Shown piece after piece: positions 1-11,579 of a DNA stretch of 64,000 bases. The position numbers and the translations under genes are program-made. How positions within the stretch are numbered: the first letter of the stretch is position 1; every line of letters begins with the position of its first letter. The DNA comes from Acanthococcus lagerstroemiae (taxonomy: Eukaryota; Arthropoda; Insecta; Hemiptera; Eriococcidae). The stretch covers positions 25,353,626-25,417,625 of the forward strand of contig CM063110.1 in NCBI GenBank assembly GCA_031841125.1, in the 5' to 3' direction. The notes under the pieces are model-generated. The model searched no databases and had not been told where the DNA came from. It was given only the letters and a program-made list of their open reading frames with translations.

Positions 1-2005
1 CAGGCTCTCACTCGGTAAGACTTTTCAGTGCGTGAACCAATTCCGAATCCAGTTTTTCTGTCTCGGAAGGGGAATTTTCTCAATATCCCCCTTTCTCCTC
101 CCTGTACAAATGCCGCCGTGGAATAGACACTGCATGTTGGCAACTTCAGAATATCAAAACAGAAGTTGGTTTCTTCTTGAGGGCAGAAGATGATTGATTT
201 TTCGTATTTCACAGGTTTTCACCTGCTTACTCAATTTTTTGAAATTCACTTTCGATTCTGTCGCGTCATATTGCGACACACGTGTAATTTCCCACGCCCA
301 TCCTCACGCCGCCCACTATCGATCATTTTTCAGTTTCCGGGAGTGGATGCCAAATGCACGGAGACGTCGAATAGGTTTCGAAACATAATTTCTGTTCTCC
401 CTGTGAGATTTAAATTTAGTTGTTTTCGATTGCACAGCGCCAGGTCGAGAGAAACAAGGCTATTTCCGTTTTCGTACATTAAAATTATACTTCTTACGTT
501 ACAGTGGTTATCCGTGGGTGTTTCGGGCATCATGACATCGGATTATTCTCATTATAATTTGACAGCTCGGTTGAACCTCTCACGTCAAAAAGCCGTTAAA
601 TTTACATTAATTTGGAATGAATTAGGGAACGATCCGACCCGTGTTACCGTTCTTACACCTCAAATTATAATCACAGTGCCTGTTCGCGGTGCCGATGGTT
701 CGTATTTTTGAAAATGCCCATCTGGTCTGGCACGCTGGTATGTGTTGCTGGTGCTGACTTATTGCGCCGATGCGTAATGAAATTCGACGATGATTACAGA
801 AAATGCAGTCAACCCGTATCATGTGCCATTCCGGCCTTATTTGGTTTAAAAGTAAGAAAGAAAAAAAGTCGATGATTTTTTTTTTCTTCGTGTAATCAAC
901 GACAGCCTGTGTAACTTTTCGACTTAATTTCAAAGACCGTTTCTGGTTCGAAGTTTCGAGGAAAAAAAGTACCTCGGTTCCGCCGAATTACAGTCGAATT
1001 CCTTCCTAACCGTTCGAATCCGGAGTGTTTTCACTTTCGGTTAAAACCGAAGCCAGACAGTATTTTTCAGAATAGAAGCCGTCAACGTTTTTCATTTATC
1101 TTTGTCTCGCTTCGGTACGTTTTTACATTTTCAATTTTCCACACTTTATTCCAGTTCGGTGTTTAAATGACCTACCTACCTGTCTCCGCGTATACCGGCG
1201 TGCGTTTTTTTCTAATCCGTAATGTGTATAAGAGTGTATATACCCGTACCGGAATTCTTCACACGCATCTGCTTTTTATATAATCCTTCGAACGTGTATT
1301 CATTCAGTTTCAAAGTCAGCCCCGAAATGCGACACGATAACAGTTTTCCAGTTTCCCGTCATCCGCTGTCTGCCCGCGCCGCAATTGGTCTTATCCTGGA
1401 TTTCCATTATCTTTAGAATATAAGGAAACATGACGGCTCGAATGATGCGATGTATACCTGCGTGGTCATTCATACCGACAAATGTCGTAACTCGGTGATA
1501 GAAAATTGAAATCACAGACCTTTCTGTCCGTCTAGATTTCATATTTGAAGGGGTGAGGGCTGAACTTGGAAAAGCGAATGAAATTTTGAGGAATCAAGTC
1601 TCTTTTAGTCTTAAATTTTGAACACCAGTTTGTTACGGTTCAAATTCGGGCTCCCTAATCTTCAAATTTCACACTTTAAGAGTAAGCAGAGTAGACGTGA
1701 CTTGGAAATCCGAATATCCTACCGGTCAAAATCAGGATTTCCGGGCTACTGATTTCGATTAGTGCATTAGGTCGCTGGAATTATCATCCTCCACAAAGAA
1801 GGAGATAAATCAGGTATCAACAGGTACCGTCCAATGAGCCTTTCTTCGAATATAGCTAACCTCTTTATGAAAATTTTGAAAGTACATATCTACAGTGCCT
1901 TGGATGGTTATCAGTGATTTAGGAAAAAATGTGTCCCAACGGACGACATTCGTGTACGTCTATGTAAAAAGGGTCCTTGTTGTCGAAATTGTGTTAAAAC
2001 CAGCA
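1..2005. other. Non-coding stretch, nothing recognised
   Basis: I see no splice-bounded exon, RNA gene or repeat that I can name. The longest open frame (190-711, plus) has no recognisable domain, a composition typical of translated AT-rich non-coding DNA, and no codon-level sign of selection that I can judge by eye. Confidence 0.6.
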
Positions 2006-2015
2006 CCTCATAGTG

Positions 2016-2770
2016 GCTGCATCCGAATTTAGTCCCGAAATGGTAATGTCGCAGCCGAGCTTAGTCCACGCAAGTGGTCGAGTTAAGTCCGTGCAAGTAA
2101 TCCAGCTTGGTCCCGTAACTTTATAGGCGCCTGCGAGCAGGTAGTAGGCTATTCTTTCATCTACATACTCTACAGTCTGTTTCATGAAAGGTAAAGAATG
2201 CACAGATTGGTGCATTTGTTTAGTGAACGACAATGCCCGTTCACCTGTCACTGAACACTGATAACTCGGGCGTTTCTTTGAAACAACCTATTCGGACTGG
2301 GCAGATTATAGGTTCGCTAGCATCGATTGAAGAAAAACTGATAAGAAAAGGATGGCCAGAAGGAGGAGTTCAGCGCAGCAGTAAGTTTATGGTAATTTTA
2401 ATGTTTTTTCAAAATATCTCGAGAATGAATGTGGTTAACGAAAAAGTGAAAAGAACATGCCTTGTAGCAAATGAAATTTCCTTTCAGATGAGCTCATTTT
2501 TATCGAAATCCAAGTGATTTTCTTTTTCGCATAAAAATAGCATTGCATCGTTATTGTTTGCCCGGTCCGAATAGTGCCGCAGCGCAGTGAAGAAGTCATG
2601 ATTCAGGAATGAGTAATATTGACGATAAGGTACAGATGAAAAATAAATACACTGAAAACTGCGAGGGACTAAACTCGGATATAGCTTCAGACTAAACTCG
2701 GCCTTTAATGTGGGACTTAGAACTCAGTCAAAAAAAAAAAAAAATCAACGGGACTGAACTTGGAACCGCC
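2016..2770. mobile_element. MULE-type non-autonomous DNA transposon (755 bp)
   Basis: The element is bounded by 10 bp near-identical flanks: CCTCATAGTG at 2006-2015 and CCTCATACTG at 2771-2780 (9 of 10 match). That size fits the 8-11 bp target duplications of Mutator-like elements. The inverted termini are related: the left begins GCTGCATCCGAATTTAG followed by TCCCG, and the right, read inwards on the minus strand, begins GGCGGTTCCAAGTTCAG followed by TCCCG. Each end carries two or three degenerate copies of a short GGACT(A/C)AACTCG motif. The interior has no usable open frame. The same right-hand terminus sits next to a MULE transposase remnant at 37.9 kb, which is the basis for the family call. 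Confidence 0.65.
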
Positions 2771-2939
2771 CCTCATACTGCAGGCTTTTCTGATCAAAAT
2801 GAGACCCTTTCTAACTCAAAAATTCTAATACGAGTATGTTCAAAAATGCCGCTGTTTGAAGTATACAAAACAAAAGAAATAAAAAAGACAAAAAGTGGAG
2901 AAACTAGTGTTCAAAAGTAATTGAAAGAAAAAATCTGGT

Positions 2940-3400
2940 AACTTCCACAGTCTTGCCTTGCAAAGTGTTGATGAACCAGTCTGCAAGAGTCTTAAGAAAT
3001 CTTGATCAAGTCTTGATCATGAATTGTTGTCAGAATTGTCTTACTGAGTTTTGAGCCAGTCTTGAACAGTTTAAGTTAATCTTCAACAAATTGGGAAGAA
3101 TCGTGAATAGTCTCAATGAAATCTGGATGAGTCCTAAGAAGACTTGACTTAATCTTGAGGAGTCTTAATACCGTTTAGAAAAATCCTCAAAGTCTCAAGT
3201 AAGTTTTGACAGCCTTAGCGAGACTTGAACGAATCTGAATACATCTTAAATATTCTCAATCAAATCCGGAGCAGTCCTCAGAAAACTCAATCTAGTTTTA
3301 AAGAGTCTTGATATATTTTGGGAAAATCCTAAAATGTCTCTAATAAATCTTGAAAAGCATTAGCGTGTCTCTCAAATTTGAAAGTTCGAAATAGGTCACC
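2940..3400. repeat. Degenerate AGTCTTGA-rich quasi-periodic tract
   Basis: The words AGTCTTGA, AATCTTGA and AGTCTCAA recur roughly every 10-30 bases over some 450 bases with heavy divergence. The same vocabulary, in one orientation or the other, returns at 8.45-8.85, 21.9-22.0, 30.3-31.2 and 46.7-47.06 kb. It may be an old minisatellite or a repeat-rich transposon body. No coding potential was seen. Confidence 0.5.
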
Positions 3401-4685
3401 AAAAACAAATTTGGAAGCCTTAAATGTATACTTCCATATTGAAAGGGCCCACTCTGTCGATCATTCAAGATACGAGTATACCCAGTTTTCTGAGGGAAAG
3501 CGAGAAATCGATCGCAAATGAGGTTTTACTGGTTTCGGGTACTTCAAATCTTGGTCTGTAACATATACCATATGTGAAATTTCGATTCCGCCATTTCTTA
3601 TTCAATTGTAGGACAAAAAGCGTCAAGTGAGAAAAGGCCCATTTTATCGATACCGGTTTTCTCCTCTCTCTATGTGTACATCGGTAGCTTGTAAACCGGT
3701 GTACTGCAGGCAAAAAATTCAGTTTCGGTTTTGGCTTGAACTTTCAATATTGAGAAAATATATGGCTCAACAAGATTCTTGCTTGCGGCTTTTAGCTGTC
3801 GCCATACGTTTTTTTGAGTTTACAAAAGGTTGACTTTTGGTTTTTGGCGGAAGATGGCTTTCAGCTTTCGGGTTTCAAGTATTTTTGTTGAAGCAAACGA
3901 TCTTAATTTCAGAGATTGCTTTTTGAATTCATTTTTATAAAAAGGCACGCTTTGTCATTTTGCTTTTTTTTCATGAAACTGTTTCAGCGTTTTCAGGGTC
4001 GAGGGAAACCTTTTTTTTTCTGTACCATTTTACATCAAAAATAGACTAAATTTTTCATTTGCGAAGCAAAAACGTAGATAAAATACCCCTTTCTTAGTAC
4101 CAAAACATTAAATGCGTTTTTCCAAAACTTCAGTTTTCGATACGGCTGTCTCGCCCCTCCACCACTAAAAAATTGAATTCATGATGAATATTAATAAAAA
4201 TATTTAAAGAATTGTCACTGAAGTAAACTCAATAAGTTGGGAAGATCTGATGGCACACTTCAGAAGGTACCTACGGTAGTGATGTCCCAGTCATATCACC
4301 TTTACTCTTGATCATCAACAAATCTGTAAGTAATTACCAGGGCCCGGATTTTTAAAGAAGAAAATTTTTTTTTTCTAACGTAGCCAATTCGTTCTATCGA
4401 GCTTTTCTTTACGAATCAGGATATTCTGAAACCAATTAGTTAACTTCGATACGGACTTTTTTTTTTTTTAATGACATTCTTGCCTAAAATTGTTGTATTT
4501 CGGATAGTATCGAGACTGTCTTGTCAATTTTCAATGTTGTAAGAAAAAATCTCTAGGTTAAGCGGCCCAAGGATCGTCCCTTGTTTCTATTTCTTACATT
4601 GTGGTCTTCCTATGGAGTCAAAGTTGAAAGGAAAAGTGTACATAGGTACCCTATACGCTTGGCTACCTAGCCCTGGGATCGATTT
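3401..4685. other. AT-rich non-coding stretch, nothing recognised
   Basis: Only short T and A runs and unrelated small open frames are visible. No exon, RNA gene or transposon terminus was recognised. Confidence 0.55.
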
Positions 4686-4715
4686 CCCCCCCCCCCCCCC
4701 CAAAAAAAAAAAAAA
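4686..4715. repeat. Homopolymer pair C16 then A14
   Basis: An uninterrupted run of 16 C is followed at once by about 14 A. It directly precedes a SINE 3' fragment. Run length in such tracts is often uncertain in assemblies. Confidence 0.85.
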
Positions 4716-4716
4716 T

Positions 4717-4808
4717 TACTCCCTGGACGTCTCTGAGGTAATGCTCGAAAGAGCGGATTTCAGGGCTCGGGTTGAGAGTAAAATTAGAAAAGAGAATAAA
4801 GCTGCGTC
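4717..4808 (+). mobile_element. 5'-truncated SINE fragment
   Basis: This matches the 3' body of the tRNA-derived SINE at 30590-30810. Shared words in order are GTCTCTGAGGTAATGC, CGAAA.AGCGGATT, CAGG.CTCGGGTTG and AAAATTAGAAAAGA. The tRNA-like head is missing. It lies directly after the C16/A14 run. Divergence from the full copies suggests an old insertion. Confidence 0.65.
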
Positions 4809-4844
4809 AAATCAAAAACCAAAAAGTGAGCGTTTTGGAAATTA

Positions 4845-6285
4845 AAAAAAAGTGTTCCTCATTTTGTCCCCGTATTTACTTATTTATTTATTATTATTTA
4901 TTTTTTTGTTGTTGTAAAAAATCGAAGTAAATCAAGTTTTACGATAGAAAAATAAATATTTTTATTTCTTCAAAGTAATGGTCGAGTATTGGGCACAAAA
5001 ATCACGTAAAAATATATTGTAGAGCTTATTTAAAAATTCCGATTTTGAATTTTTACCAATTATTCAGATAATAATTACATAGGTAAAAATTTTTTCGATT
5101 TAATGCTCTCTGATGTTTTAGACCATTATTTTCGTTTTACCATCTGTATATGATAAAAATTAAAATTATCAAATTTATTTTGTACCCTAATTTCGACGCC
5201 TAAGGACGAAATTAAGGCCATTCGATATAAAAAAAAGTAAATAACTTATGGAAGAAAAGAGAAACGCCCGATAAATTTTTTTTCGATGTGTGATTCTATT
5301 GCTAGACATGTCAAGCTATACCTCAAGACCATAAAACATCGAAAGTACTCACTTCAGTAAAAATTTCACTTTCTTGAAAATGGTAGAAAAAACTCATCAG
5401 CTTTCACAAAAATGAAAATGTTCAATGAATGGCGAAATACGCCAGCATTGGTGAAGGTTACATATTAGCAGGTCGCTCCTGGTAGTTCTGGGCAATGTCC
5501 GCGAGAGTGCACTTATTACCAGCTGAGAAACGCCGTGAGACGAGATTAGGTACGGGGACGAACGTTGGGCCAGGTACCTTAAATTTCAATTTATCGAGAA
5601 GAAAAAAAAGAATTGAAAATTCATTTCACTTAAAAAACAAAATTTGAAAAATCGTAACAACCTTATTATTTGTTACAATAAAGTATTTTGAATATAGTTT
5701 TAGAGGAATAGAAATATGAAAATTAGGTTCAGTTTTTCCGTGACCGTAATTTTATTTTTTTATTTGTTTTTAGACTAGTTCACTTTCATAGGGACTTTTT
5801 GGACTATTTAGGTCTTGTTAGAGACTTTTAGTAAGCCCCTGTTTTTCCTTTTCCTGATGGTAAAATTAGAAACTAGTTTACCAGAATTTCCCAATTTTAT
5901 TGCCAAAAATAGCTAAAAATGTTCAGATTTGCTGATGATCAAGGGGCAAGATGGTACGACTTGGGGATTATTGCCATACTTTCATTATCAATATCAATAA
6001 GGAAATAATCAACTGAAATAGTTGAACGCTTTGAGTATTTTTCACTTGTCTGCTCATTCAGTTACAATTTTAGAGCCATAGGAATGATGGAAATACTCGA
6101 GGAAGAGAATTACAAAATTATCTCATTCTTAAACATTTTGAATTGCCTTTCAAAGATTGCTTCCTGGACGCCCGTCGTTATTTGAGCAACAACAACGCTC
6201 CGACCGACTATCAGCACATAAAGCACAATTTTCTCAGAAAAATCTCGACTAGTGCTACACTTGAATTTGACCATCTATCTCTTCT
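4845..6285. other. AT-rich non-coding stretch, nothing recognised
   Basis: No exon, RNA gene or bounded repeat was recognised. Short palindromic and T-rich patches occur, but none was convincing. Confidence 0.5.
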
Positions 6286-6289
6286 CCAC

Positions 6290-6470
6290 TTATACTAGAG
6301 CCCCTAGAAACACCCGAATACTGACATCCGCCATTATGAGTCGCTTGGTGCCCGACAATTCACAATTCAATTACGCGGAATGTTCCGCGTAGTGAATTGT
6401 GAATCGCCGGGCACCAAGCGACTCAAAATGCGGAGTCAGTACTCCGGTCTTTCCAGGTGCTCTACTTATA
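6290..6470. repeat. Long palindrome / hairpin (about 180 bp)
   Basis: The core 6319-6441 is an almost complete inverted repeat centred at 6381-6382. ACGCGGAA faces TTCCGCGT across a 2-base loop, then GAATTGTGAAT and GGGCACCAAGCGACTC pair with their reverse complements, and TACTGAC closes against GTCAGTA. Weaker complementarity carries on to about 6290 and 6470. It could be a small foldback MITE or, if transcribed, a hairpin RNA. No target-site duplication was resolved. Confidence 0.75.
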
Positions 6471-6475
6471 CTACA

Positions 6476-8440
6476 AATGCATTTTTTGTGTCCCCCTTTG
6501 CTACCAATCTATTTTTGCCTGATTAATCGAATAAAGAGCTTCGGCGCAGCAAAATTTGTAGCTACTAGCAATACCGTACGCAGATCAAGTACATTAATAA
6601 CCCTGCAGATGTTACCTCAATTATTTATCAATCCTCGCATTAGGTTTTGGCGCCCGAACTTCGAACTCGAGCTAATAGTCGTCAATATTTAACTCGTAAT
6701 CGTTCCAACAATTGCCTAATCATACAGCGTTAATCCGTTAACGATGAACCAGAATTAGCGAGCCATTGTTAACCATCTGTCGAGATCGTCCCAAAATCGC
6801 AATTCTACAACTGAATTTTGACTACATTGAAAACACCCCTCGAGTAACAGAACACCTCTAATTACGAATCCTATCCTTGCTGATTCTGCTTTAGTGGTTT
6901 ACGGTTATCCCGAGTGTAAGGTACCTATTATATGATTATCTCACCTGGATTCTTTGCATTGGCCACCTTTTTTCAACCAACTGAGAGAAGGAAAGAGCGA
7001 GTGAAGCGAGAGAAATGAAAGAGAAGGTGCACGAGGGACAAGGCTCCTCGACTACGGGCTGACGAAACTGCGATAAAAATCAAGCTTAGGTACCTTTCCC
7101 AATTCGCGCTTTGACTTGAGCAGTTTCGCCGCAGTCGGGCCGAGCGCAAATTCTTGGCCAAAAGGCTACTATATTTTATGATAGAGTTTTAACCCTGTAA
7201 TGGCAATCGGTCAACTTGCAGCAGGTACGAGGACGCCGACGAACGAACACACATCGTCGAACGGCGCAACAGAAAAGGTAGAATTAAAAATTATGGGTAG
7301 AAATTTCTAAACTTAACAAACAGGTATGTGAGGCCAAACTGTAAAGCCGTGCGGAGTAGTAAAGAAAATAATTCAAACACTAATACAGCTCGAGCTGTTC
7401 AACTAGAAGCGTATATAGACGCATACATATACGCGTAGGATATATGGGACTACGCAGTATATTTCGATACGTAACCACAATCGCTATTAAAAAAAGAATA
7501 TTGTAAATAGTGCAGAATGGTGTCAAGCTGGTCCAGACATAATTTTCACGCATAACGGCAGCAACTGAAATCGAGTTTTTACCCCGACTGACAGTCTTTG
7601 TGTTCTGAAGGGAAGTGAAGTGCAAACAAGCTCAATATTGAATGTATTAAGTTCTGAGTAAGATGCTGACGGTGCACGAGAAAAAAGAAACTTGTTCGGA
7701 AATGACGAGCGGCCTCTGAAACGACTCTCTTCTTTTCTCAAAAAAAAAATCCTCAACTTTGTCAGCCGATAACTTTGGAACGATAGGATATTTTGCTTTT
7801 TGATTTTAGGATTGGCTACATTGAACTTTCATCTTTATTACATTAGAAAAACATTTGAAAATACTAAACCATTCCCCAGTGACTGGCTAACAGTGTTTTT
7901 TAGGGGGGGGGGGGTGATGGTAGCCTTGCAGTCTGCAATACAAAATAGGAGATATCTTCACGTTGCTGGACATTTGCACCCACGAAGTCTTTCTTATAGC
8001 TAAGGGAAAGTCATCAACCAGGAGAGCAGCCTAAACACACCGTCCCCTTGAGACATCAACATTTATAAATTTTGTGAGATGCATATTGAGTACAGGAAGG
8101 AATAAGTTATTCTTTAATTTTAATGACTGTCCAGAGCAGTCAAGGAGAACTGAGGCCTAGAGAAAAGCAAAAAAATAAATCAAATTCCCTTGGGCTTTTC
8201 TCGGAAATCAAGATTTTGTGCTGGAAAACCTAAAAAAGAAAGATCAGCCGACGAGAAATCCGGGCTTCTGAAAAAGTCCGGGTCCAGAGAAAATTCTTCG
8301 CTGGCTCCCCTCTCTCGTCAGACCTGTACCTGCCCCAGCCAAAATTATGCATTTTGGTACCAAATTAACATGTACAACATTTTGTCGAAAATATTGATGT
8401 TTAGATCCTTCTTAAGGAGTTTGAGTTTCTGAAAAGATTC
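6476..8440. other. Non-coding stretch with a G12 run
   Basis: No exon, RNA gene or transposon recognised. A G12 run lies at 7903-7914. Open frames here are short and featureless. Confidence 0.5.
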
Positions 8441-8444
8441 AAAT

Positions 8445-8850
8445 ACTATTTCAGACACTTCCCGACTTGATTAAGGCACGTCAAGACTTTAAGACTCTCG
8501 CAGTAATATTTCAAATTCTTCAAAATATTTTCAAGATTCTTCAGTACTTTTCCGGACTTGTTTATCAGGACTATCCCAGCTCTGATTGAAATTTTTAAAG
8601 ACTCATAATGCTATGTTTGAGACTCTTGGAGACGTACAAGTACCTATTTAAAACTTACTATTTCAAACTCGCTGCCGTATTCCTTTGCAACTGTTACCTA
8701 TGACTCTTGGAATAGCTTTCGGCTTTGGGTGTATAAGACTCTTTAAGATACATGAAGACTTTTCCAAACTTGTTCAAGCCTCTTTCAGACTTCATTAAGA
8801 CGCTTCTAGACTTCTTTACAAGATTATTCCTGACATGTTCAATAGGGTAG
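8445..8850. repeat. Degenerate TCAAGACT-rich tract
   Basis: This is the reverse-complement form of the 2.94-3.40 kb tract: TCAAGACTTT, AAGACTCT, TTCAAGATTCTTC and GAGACTCTTGG recur at irregular short spacing over about 400 bases. Confidence 0.5.
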
Positions 8851-9094
8851 AACGAATTTTCTGATAATGGATAGCGTTACTATAGAAGGTTGCAAAATTT
8901 TACTGGAAAATTTAGGTTTCCTCAAAAAGCCTAAAACTTAACATACAAATATTTTGAAATATCCTGAATATAAAGTCTGGTCAAAGGAATTACAATACTT
9001 CATTGCTTTATAGCTTCTTCAGTATGGCAGATAAGCAAAATTCACATATAACCGTAACAATACTAATGATTGAGATCCACAAAATGAGTTATGG

Positions 9095-9190
9095 ACGAAT
9101 TTTGCCTGTCTGTAATATTGAAAGCGCTAGAGCACTCACAATAATTTGTTGCTTTATAGCGCTTTCAATTTCACAGATAGGCATAATTTG
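9095..9190. repeat. Hairpin repeat, copy 1
   Basis: Arms of about 30 bases (9099-9128 and 9158-9187) are inverted copies. The innermost 11 bases TTGAAAGCGCT and AGCGCTTTCAA match exactly around a 29-base loop. Flanking sequence on both sides (about 9030-9300) also resembles the 11.15-11.52 kb block, so the hairpin is part of a larger dispersed repeat. Confidence 0.7.
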
Positions 9191-9417
9191 TATAGGAACT
9201 AATTTGAAGTTTGCGATGAATACTATTAAAAAAGTTGTGTGCAAATTTGGTCCATCCCGCATTTTGAAGGCGGTAGACCACTGAATAAAAGTATTTGTAA
9301 AGGTCACAACTTCGAGAAAACGACAAAATATTGATGGTGGTGCATTCTTGGACTGAATGGAACAAAATTAGACCCAATGTCGGAAAAAATGTTTGATAAA
9401 AGTCTTTCTCTCGTATA

Positions 9418-10076
9418 CAGGCCCGGGGAGGCCACCCGCAATATTAAGGAATACCTGTGATATCACAGAAAAAATGCCTGAGATGGAGTAGAATTGCCGG
9501 AAAAGGAAAAACAGGTGCCAAAAAGTGTAGAAACGCTCGTGTGTCCCGTTCGAATCATTATCCCCCCCCCCCCGATTATATAATGAAAAAGTCCATAAAT
9601 ATTCAGCCCAAGAAAAGACAGTGGACTTGAAAAACCTGAATTCTCGGATGTGAGAGATGAACAATATTTTCATAACATTTAAACCCAAGCGAAGGAGCAA
9701 AGTTTCTGGAGCGAAAGCTGCAGCTTTGCAGCTGGCGGGGTGTGTTGTTATTAGTTGTCAGAGACATTTTGCTGAAAAGTATCTCAACATCAGCGAACAG
9801 AATGATTATTTTGCAGAACACATCGAAGAAAATAAAAAATCAATGTTCCAGCTCTAGTGAGGACCTTTTGTAAAAATTCTACTGGAAAATGCTGCAGGAA
9901 TTCAGACGAATGAGAAATATTCAGTTCGAGGCGAATTTGTTATTTTGATCGAAATTCCTAAAAATTACCTGATCTTTTCCTGAGGTGAGCTTCAAATACC
10001 TTAGATCCTGAGGAATTCCTGAGGAACCCAAAAATACCTGCAATCTCAGGCGAAATCCTGGGGGTTGGCCGCCCTG
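9418..10076. mobile_element. Possible TA-flanked TIR element
   Basis: CAGGCCCGGGGAGGCCACCC at the left and, on the minus strand, CAGGGCGGCCAACCCCC at the right form imperfect inverted termini. TA dinucleotides flank both sides (9416-9417 and 10077-10078). The interior contains repeated CCTGAG and TACCTG words and no transposase. This would fit a decayed Tc1/mariner-type MITE, but the terminal match is weak. Confidence 0.4.
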
Positions 10077-10325
10077 TAGGCCATGGAAAAAATTGGCATA
10101 TAATATTCGCTCGCTTCTTTTGGTAGAGTTGTAATGTGTCTTCGTTATCCCTCGCTTTCTTACGAAAGATAAAGAATTTCATACGATGCATTCTGCTTAC
10201 TCTGCTAGACCTTAAAAAAGTTACGTTCGGCGCTGTATTTGATAAACTCAAATGTACAACAAATTATACTACGCAGTATTTTTGCATCAATTCAACGGCA
10301 AAAAAAAATATATATATAATAATAA

Positions 10326-10652
10326 TGGTGTGTGGTGGGACGTATGGCGATGCACGCATGCCAAAGTGACCCCTATGACACCACACCCCCGGCCACAGGA
10401 ACTACCCTTTCGAGCATCGCGTCAGTGGCCGGAGGGACGCCTTGGGGCCGGGCCCGAGCCCTCATTTCTACGTGCCGGAACGGTGCGCGCGTCCTACCAA
10501 GGCTACCATGGGGTTCCCTACTGACCGAGGTCCGCACTCCCTGAGCGCTCGCCTGGAAATTTCAGGTCCCCCACGGCTGGACGCGCTGTCTCTCTTCACT
10601 CACCCCTCACCTCCTCGTCTTGGTCCGTGTGTCGATGCAGGCAGGTGGTGAC
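10326..10652 (-). mobile_element. R1-like LINE 3' fragment, copy 1
   Basis: This 330-base GC-rich block matches the DNA just downstream of the R1-like ORF2 remnant at 38.6 kb (roughly 38425-38695). Shared words include CTACCCTTTCGAG, GGTTCCCTACTGACC and CCTCCTCGTCTTGGTC. In minus-strand orientation the break at about 10652 is the 5' truncation point and the 3' end lies near 10326. AATAATAAT occurs on both sides, so a target duplication is possible but sits in simple sequence. Only the last ORF codons and the 3' untranslated region remain. Confidence 0.75.
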
Positions 10653-11125
10653 GACGGGAATAATAATAATAAAAATTATAATTCAAGTTAGTATTTTTGT
10701 GTTTCGAGGATACGTCTAACCTGTTTGTGTGTTATCCTTGTTTCTCCTCCCTTGCCATACCCAGTCAGTGGAAACAAAGATTTGATTGGTCAGTAATGCA
10801 TCAGTAACTGTTTGTGGCGAAAAAAGATGTAATAGGCTTATGTATGCTAATTTTAAAAATAGGAACAATCTTCCAGAATTCATGTCGAAAAATGAATTTT
10901 TCAAATAGTTTCGCCATATTTTATTTATTTATTATTTTTTAAATTTAAAATGAAACACGTTCAATTTCATTGATTTAATAGGAAAAATCGTTCGGAATTT
11001 AAAAAAAAAATATTTGTTTGGACAATTTAGTCTTATTATTATTTATTTATTATTAATTTAAAATAAAACTTGCTTAATTTTACTGATGTTCATGTATTAT
11101 ATTTCTTCACCCCATACCTCTTTTC
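10653..11125. other. AT-rich non-coding stretch
   Basis: Rich in TTATTATT and TTTAAA words. Nothing else recognised. Confidence 0.5.
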
Positions 11126-11129
11126 TTTC

Positions 11130-11520
11130 GAAGTTTTGGCCTTCAGTATATGGGAGATGGACTAAAATTGTGCATAACCTTTTTACTTCTATTAATTAAG
11201 AGTAACAAAAAAGGTCATATCCAAATTTTGTCTATCTGTGAAATTGATAACGCTAAAGCACTTACGTTAGTTTGTCGCTTTATAGCGCCTTCAATTTTGC
11301 AGATAAGCAAAACTTGTACATAACTCATTTTGTAGATCAATCATTACTACTGGTAAGGTTATATGTGGATTTTGCCCGTCTGCCATACTAAAGGCGATAT
11401 AAAGCAACGAAGTATTGTAAGTGCTTTAGCGCCTTCAATTTCCCAGATAGGCAAAATTTGTATATTAACGAATTTAAAGTTCGCGATGAATACTATTAAA
11501 AAGGTTATGTAGAAATTTTG
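11130..11520. repeat. Hairpin repeat block, copies 2 and 3
   Basis: Two more hairpins of the 9.1 kb family lie in direct succession, about 11225-11312 and 11372-11457. Each pairs a TTTTG(C/T)C(C/T)(A/G)TCTG arm with its inverse around a GCTTTATAGCGC(C/T)TTCAA core. The spacer TAACTCATTTTGTAGATC and the distal GATGAATACTATTAAAAA also match the 9.0-9.25 kb copy. Confidence 0.65.
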
Positions 11521-11579
11521 CGTAACCGGCATTTTTTTGGCGCTGCGTTACATTCAATTTTCAGCCGTACAGTACATAA

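Noticed and set aside
190..711. 173-codon plus-strand open frame
   Set aside because: No domain, signal or splice context; overlapping frames on both strands are equally plausible. Treated as chance.
1005..1030. GTTCGAATCC, a B-box-like string
   Set aside because: No A box at suitable distance and no cloverleaf could be drawn; not a tRNA gene.
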